NCBI GenBank assembly: GCA_026225435.1
Contig: JAMFST010000794.1
Span: forward strand, 1 to 5,571
Source: Labilithrix luteola
GTDB lineage: Bacteria > Myxococcota_A > Polyangia > Polyangiales > Polyangiaceae
Length of the DNA: 5,571 bases
Direction: 5' to 3'
Shown here: piece by piece, positions 5,332 to 5,571 of the stretch
Numbering within the stretch: the stretch's first letter is position 1
How the letters are laid out: each line of letters opens with the position of its first letter
Notes under the pieces: model-generated
Databases searched by the model: none
What the model was told of the DNA's origin: nothing
The model's input: the letters and a program-made list of their open reading frames with translations, nothing else
Made by a program: the position numbers and the translations under genes

Positions 5332-5571
5332 CTACGGCTGGACGGGCCGCGGCGGCGGGTCGACGCAGGCGGCTTCGACGCAGATGCGGTCCCCCTTGCA
5401 GTCGGTGTCCTTGCTGCAGCCGCCAGCGGTCGTCGCTGCAGCGGTCGAGGCCGGCGGTGCCGAGGCCGCGGTGCCGGTCGTCGCCGGTGTGGCCCCGACG
5501 GTGGCAGCGGTCGCGGCGCTCGCCGTCGCCGCGGGCGCCGCCGTCCCGTCGAGCTTCGCCCGGCTCACCAG
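5332..5571 (-). CDS. C-terminal part of an Ala/Thr-rich protein with a four-Cys tail (5' partial)
   Basis: The frame is open to the last base, so the gene starts outside the window. The GTG at 5568 could be a start but lacks a visible ribosome-binding site within the window and no signal peptide follows it, so it is probably internal. The 79 visible residues comprise a low-complexity Ala/Thr/Pro linker (about 10-50), then CSKDTDCKGDRICVEAACV (52-70) with four Cys at 52, 58, 64 and 69, and a Pro-rich end. From memory, this C-x5-C-x5-C-x4-C pattern with Asp before the second Cys resembles short Dickkopf-like Cys modules found in exported myxobacterial proteins. The Cys residues would form two disulfides, implying a periplasmic or extracellular place for the tail. 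The low-complexity part may be a spacer from an upstream domain or a membrane helix. Function unknown. It is convergent with the kinase gene. Confidence -1.
   Translation of the reverse strand: MVSRAKLDGTAAPAATASAATAATVGATPATTGTAASAPPASTAAATTAGGCSKDTDCKGDRICVEAACVDPPPRPVQP

Overview
The window is very GC-rich, and its codons end mostly in G or C. It carries a Ser/Thr kinase of bacterial Hanks type with a long Pro-rich linker and a C-terminal membrane anchor, predicted lipoproteins and outer-membrane proteins, and Ala/Thr-rich exported proteins with short Cys motifs. Together these suggest a Myxococcota (deltaproteobacterial) chromosome, probably of the Polyangia type. This assignment is inference from gene style, not from a marker gene. 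No RNA genes, insertion sequences, CRISPR arrays or prophage genes were seen.

Layout. (1) 1-654, plus: the 3' part of a protein whose start lies outside the window, resembling a degenerate M48-type metallopeptidase domain. (2) 644-2943, minus: a two-gene unit of glyA (serine hydroxymethyltransferase) followed by an alpha/beta-hydrolase-like lipoprotein whose GTG start overlaps the glyA stop (GTGA). Its 3' end runs 11 bases into the convergent gene at the left edge. (3) 2944-2996: a short divergent gap holding the glyA ribosome-binding site and an ambiguous start region for the next gene. (4) 2997-5248, plus: a second two-gene unit of a predicted beta-barrel outer-membrane protein and a tail-anchored Ser/Thr protein kinase. 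The kinase ribosome-binding site lies inside the last codons of the barrel gene. (5) 5249-5331: a gap with a perfect 9-bp hairpin. (6) 5332-5571, minus: the C-terminal part of an Ala/Thr-rich protein ending in a four-Cys motif, cut by the right edge.

How the genes may work together. GlyA supplies one-carbon units and glycine in the cytoplasm. The lipoprotein hydrolase coupled to it has no evident metabolic link and may only share its transcription. The barrel protein and kinase are spaced as an operon, which suggests an envelope protein paired with an inner-membrane signalling kinase. The kinase has almost no periplasmic part, so it probably does not sense the barrel protein directly. I see no clearly new multi-gene system. 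The most useful points are the kinase's altered catalytic loop and its pairing with the barrel gene, the glyA-hydrolase coupling, the degenerate peptidase-like motif at the left edge, and the uncertain start of the barrel gene.
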